From contig CANQXM010000057.1 of the NCBI GenBank assembly GCA_947627835.1, positions 1 through 7,421 on the forward strand: 7,421 bases of DNA, given 5' to 3'. The position numbers and the translations under genes are program-made. The notes below the pieces were generated by a model. It made no database searches. It was not told where the DNA came from and was given only the letters and a program-made list of their open reading frames with translations. Origin of the DNA: an uncultured Bacilli bacterium (GTDB taxonomy: Bacteria > Bacillota_I > Bacilli_A > RF39 > UBA660). Of the stretch, positions 6,628 to 7,421 are shown piece by piece (the stretch's first letter is position 1; the number at the start of each line of letters is the position of its first letter).

Positions 6628-7421
6628 TTATTTTTCTTCATAATTTGCTTCTTCTACATCGTCTTTTTTATCAGTTTTTTCTTCGTCTTTATTTTTTTCT
6701 GCTTGTTCTTTTTGTGCTTGTTCATATGCTTTGGTTGCTAATTTCATAGCAATTTCTTGAAGACTTTCTGTTTTCTTTTTAATATCTTCTACATCATCTT
6801 TTTCTAATGCATCTTTTAGATCTTTAATTTTTTCTTCCGCTTCTTTTTTGTCACTTTCATCAATCTTATCATTTAAGTCTTTGATTGATTTTTCCGTAGC
6901 AAAGATTAGGGAATCTGCATCGTTTTTAACGTTTGCTTCTTCTTTTCGTTTTTCATCGGCTTCTTTATTTTTTTCCGCTTCTTTGACCATTTTATCGATT
7001 TCTTCATCCGTTAGTGATGTATTTGAAGTAATGGTAATGGTTTGTTCTTTATTCGTTCCTAAGTCTTTGGCTGTTACATGAACGATTCCGTTAGCATCAA
7101 TATCAAATTTTACTTCGATTTGAGGAATTCCTCTTGGAGCTGGTGGAATATCCATTAATTGGAAGTTACCAAGGGTTTTATTATCTTGAGCCATTGGACG
7201 TTCTCCTTGTAATACATGAATGTCTACGGCAGGTTGGTTATCTGCTGCTGTACTAAATACTTGACTTTTACTTGTTGGAATGGTTGTATTTCTTGGAATT
7301 AATACAGTCATAACTCCACCAAGTGTTTCGATACCAAGAGATAATGGAGTTACATCAAGAAGTACTAAGTCATCTACTTCTCCGGTTAATACTCCACCTT
7401 GAATTGCTGCCCCCATAGCTA
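6628..7421 (-). CDS. dnaK: Molecular chaperone DnaK (Hsp70), C-terminal part, 5' end outside window
   Basis: This is the last 264 codons of the cytoplasmic Hsp70 chaperone, an ATP-driven foldase that works with DnaJ and GrpE. The reading frame runs open to the window edge (V-A-M-G-A), so the Met at 7414-7416 is internal and not a start. Visible in order: the end of the ATPase domain (GAAIQGGVLTGEV), the interdomain linker LVLLDVTPLSLGIETLGG, the beta-sandwich substrate-binding domain (TTIPTSKSQVFSTAADNQ, VLQGERPMAQDNKTLG, IPPAPRGIPQIEV, DIDANGIVHVTAKD), then a Lys/Glu-rich helical lid and a disordered acidic tail ending YEEK. Bacterial DnaK is usually a little over 600 residues, so more than half the gene lies outside. 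It is the first visible gene of the operon with pepF and dnaJ. Its promoter, and any CIRCE/HrcA site, would lie outside the window. The assignment is secure. Confidence 0.98.
   Translation of the reverse strand, partial: AMGAAIQGGVLTGEVDDLVLLDVTPLSLGIETLGGVMTVLIPRNTTIPTSKSQVFSTAADNQPAVDIHVLQGERPMAQDNKTLGNFQLMDIPPAPRGIPQIEVKFDIDANGIVHVTAKDLGTNKEQTITITSNTSLTDEEIDKMVKEAEKNKEADEKRKEEANVKNDADSLIFATEKSIKDLNDKIDESDKKEAEEKIKDLKDALEKDDVEDIKKKTESLQEIAMKLATKAYEQAQKEQAEKNKDEEKTDKKDDVEEANYEEK

Noticed and set aside
6848..7081. Plus-strand open frame opposite dnaK
   Set aside because: Ser/Phe-rich composition is the mirror of the Lys/Glu-rich DnaK lid; it is a shadow frame.
1..7421. Mycoplasma-type code with TGA as tryptophan
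   Set aside because: The AT-rich sequence suggested it, but Trp codons are TGG, no in-frame TGA is found in the genes, and core proteins read normally with the standard code.
1..7421. CRISPR array, tRNA/rRNA genes, insertion sequence or attachment site
   Set aside because: No regularly spaced repeats, no tRNA-like cloverleaf and no transposase or integrase reading frame were seen by eye.

Overview
The window comes from a low-GC, Gram-positive-type bacterium, most likely an uncultured Bacillota/Bacilli lineage, possibly a gut clade related to RF39 or Erysipelotrichales (lineage is inference). Evidence: AT-rich DNA throughout, strong AGGAGG-type ribosome binding sites, sigma-A-type promoters, U-tract terminators, and surface proteins of a style common in Bacillota. 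Every complete gene ends in TAA, Trp is encoded by TGG and no in-frame TGA is seen, so the standard bacterial code applies rather than a mycoplasma code. All real genes lie on the minus strand, so the biological order runs from high to low coordinates.

Right half (7421 to about 3640): a chaperone operon. The 3' end of dnaK is followed by a GAAA-tetraloop hairpin, then pepF (an M3B oligoendopeptidase F), then dnaJ with its ribosome binding site inside the end of pepF. A terminator closes the operon directly on the dnaJ stop codon. The unusual point is the peptidase placed between the two chaperone genes, which are normally adjacent. DnaK and DnaJ fold proteins together; PepF degrades short peptides, so a link through peptide turnover is possible but unproven.

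Middle (about 3640 to 1753): two independent single-gene units. The first encodes a 411-residue membrane-anchored surface protein with a very good promoter (TTGACA, 17 bp, TATACT) and a terminator. The second encodes a 160-residue single-pass membrane protein with an acidic cytoplasmic part, also with its own terminator.

Left part (about 1720 to 1): an extended -10 promoter, a leader of roughly 150 nt with two near-perfect dyads, and then a secreted DNRLRE-type (wall-associated, Rhs/WapA-like) protein. Its signal peptide and N-terminal part are in one frame. The following 340 codons are open in another frame and run off the window edge, so the gene carries a frameshift, or an assembly error, between 977 and 1035.

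Overall this is mostly ordinary core and surface-protein DNA. No mobile element, CRISPR array, RNA gene or clearly new system was seen. The points most worth a second look are the frameshifted surface gene with its structured leader, the dnaK-pepF-dnaJ order, and the repeated placement of stop codons inside terminator stems.
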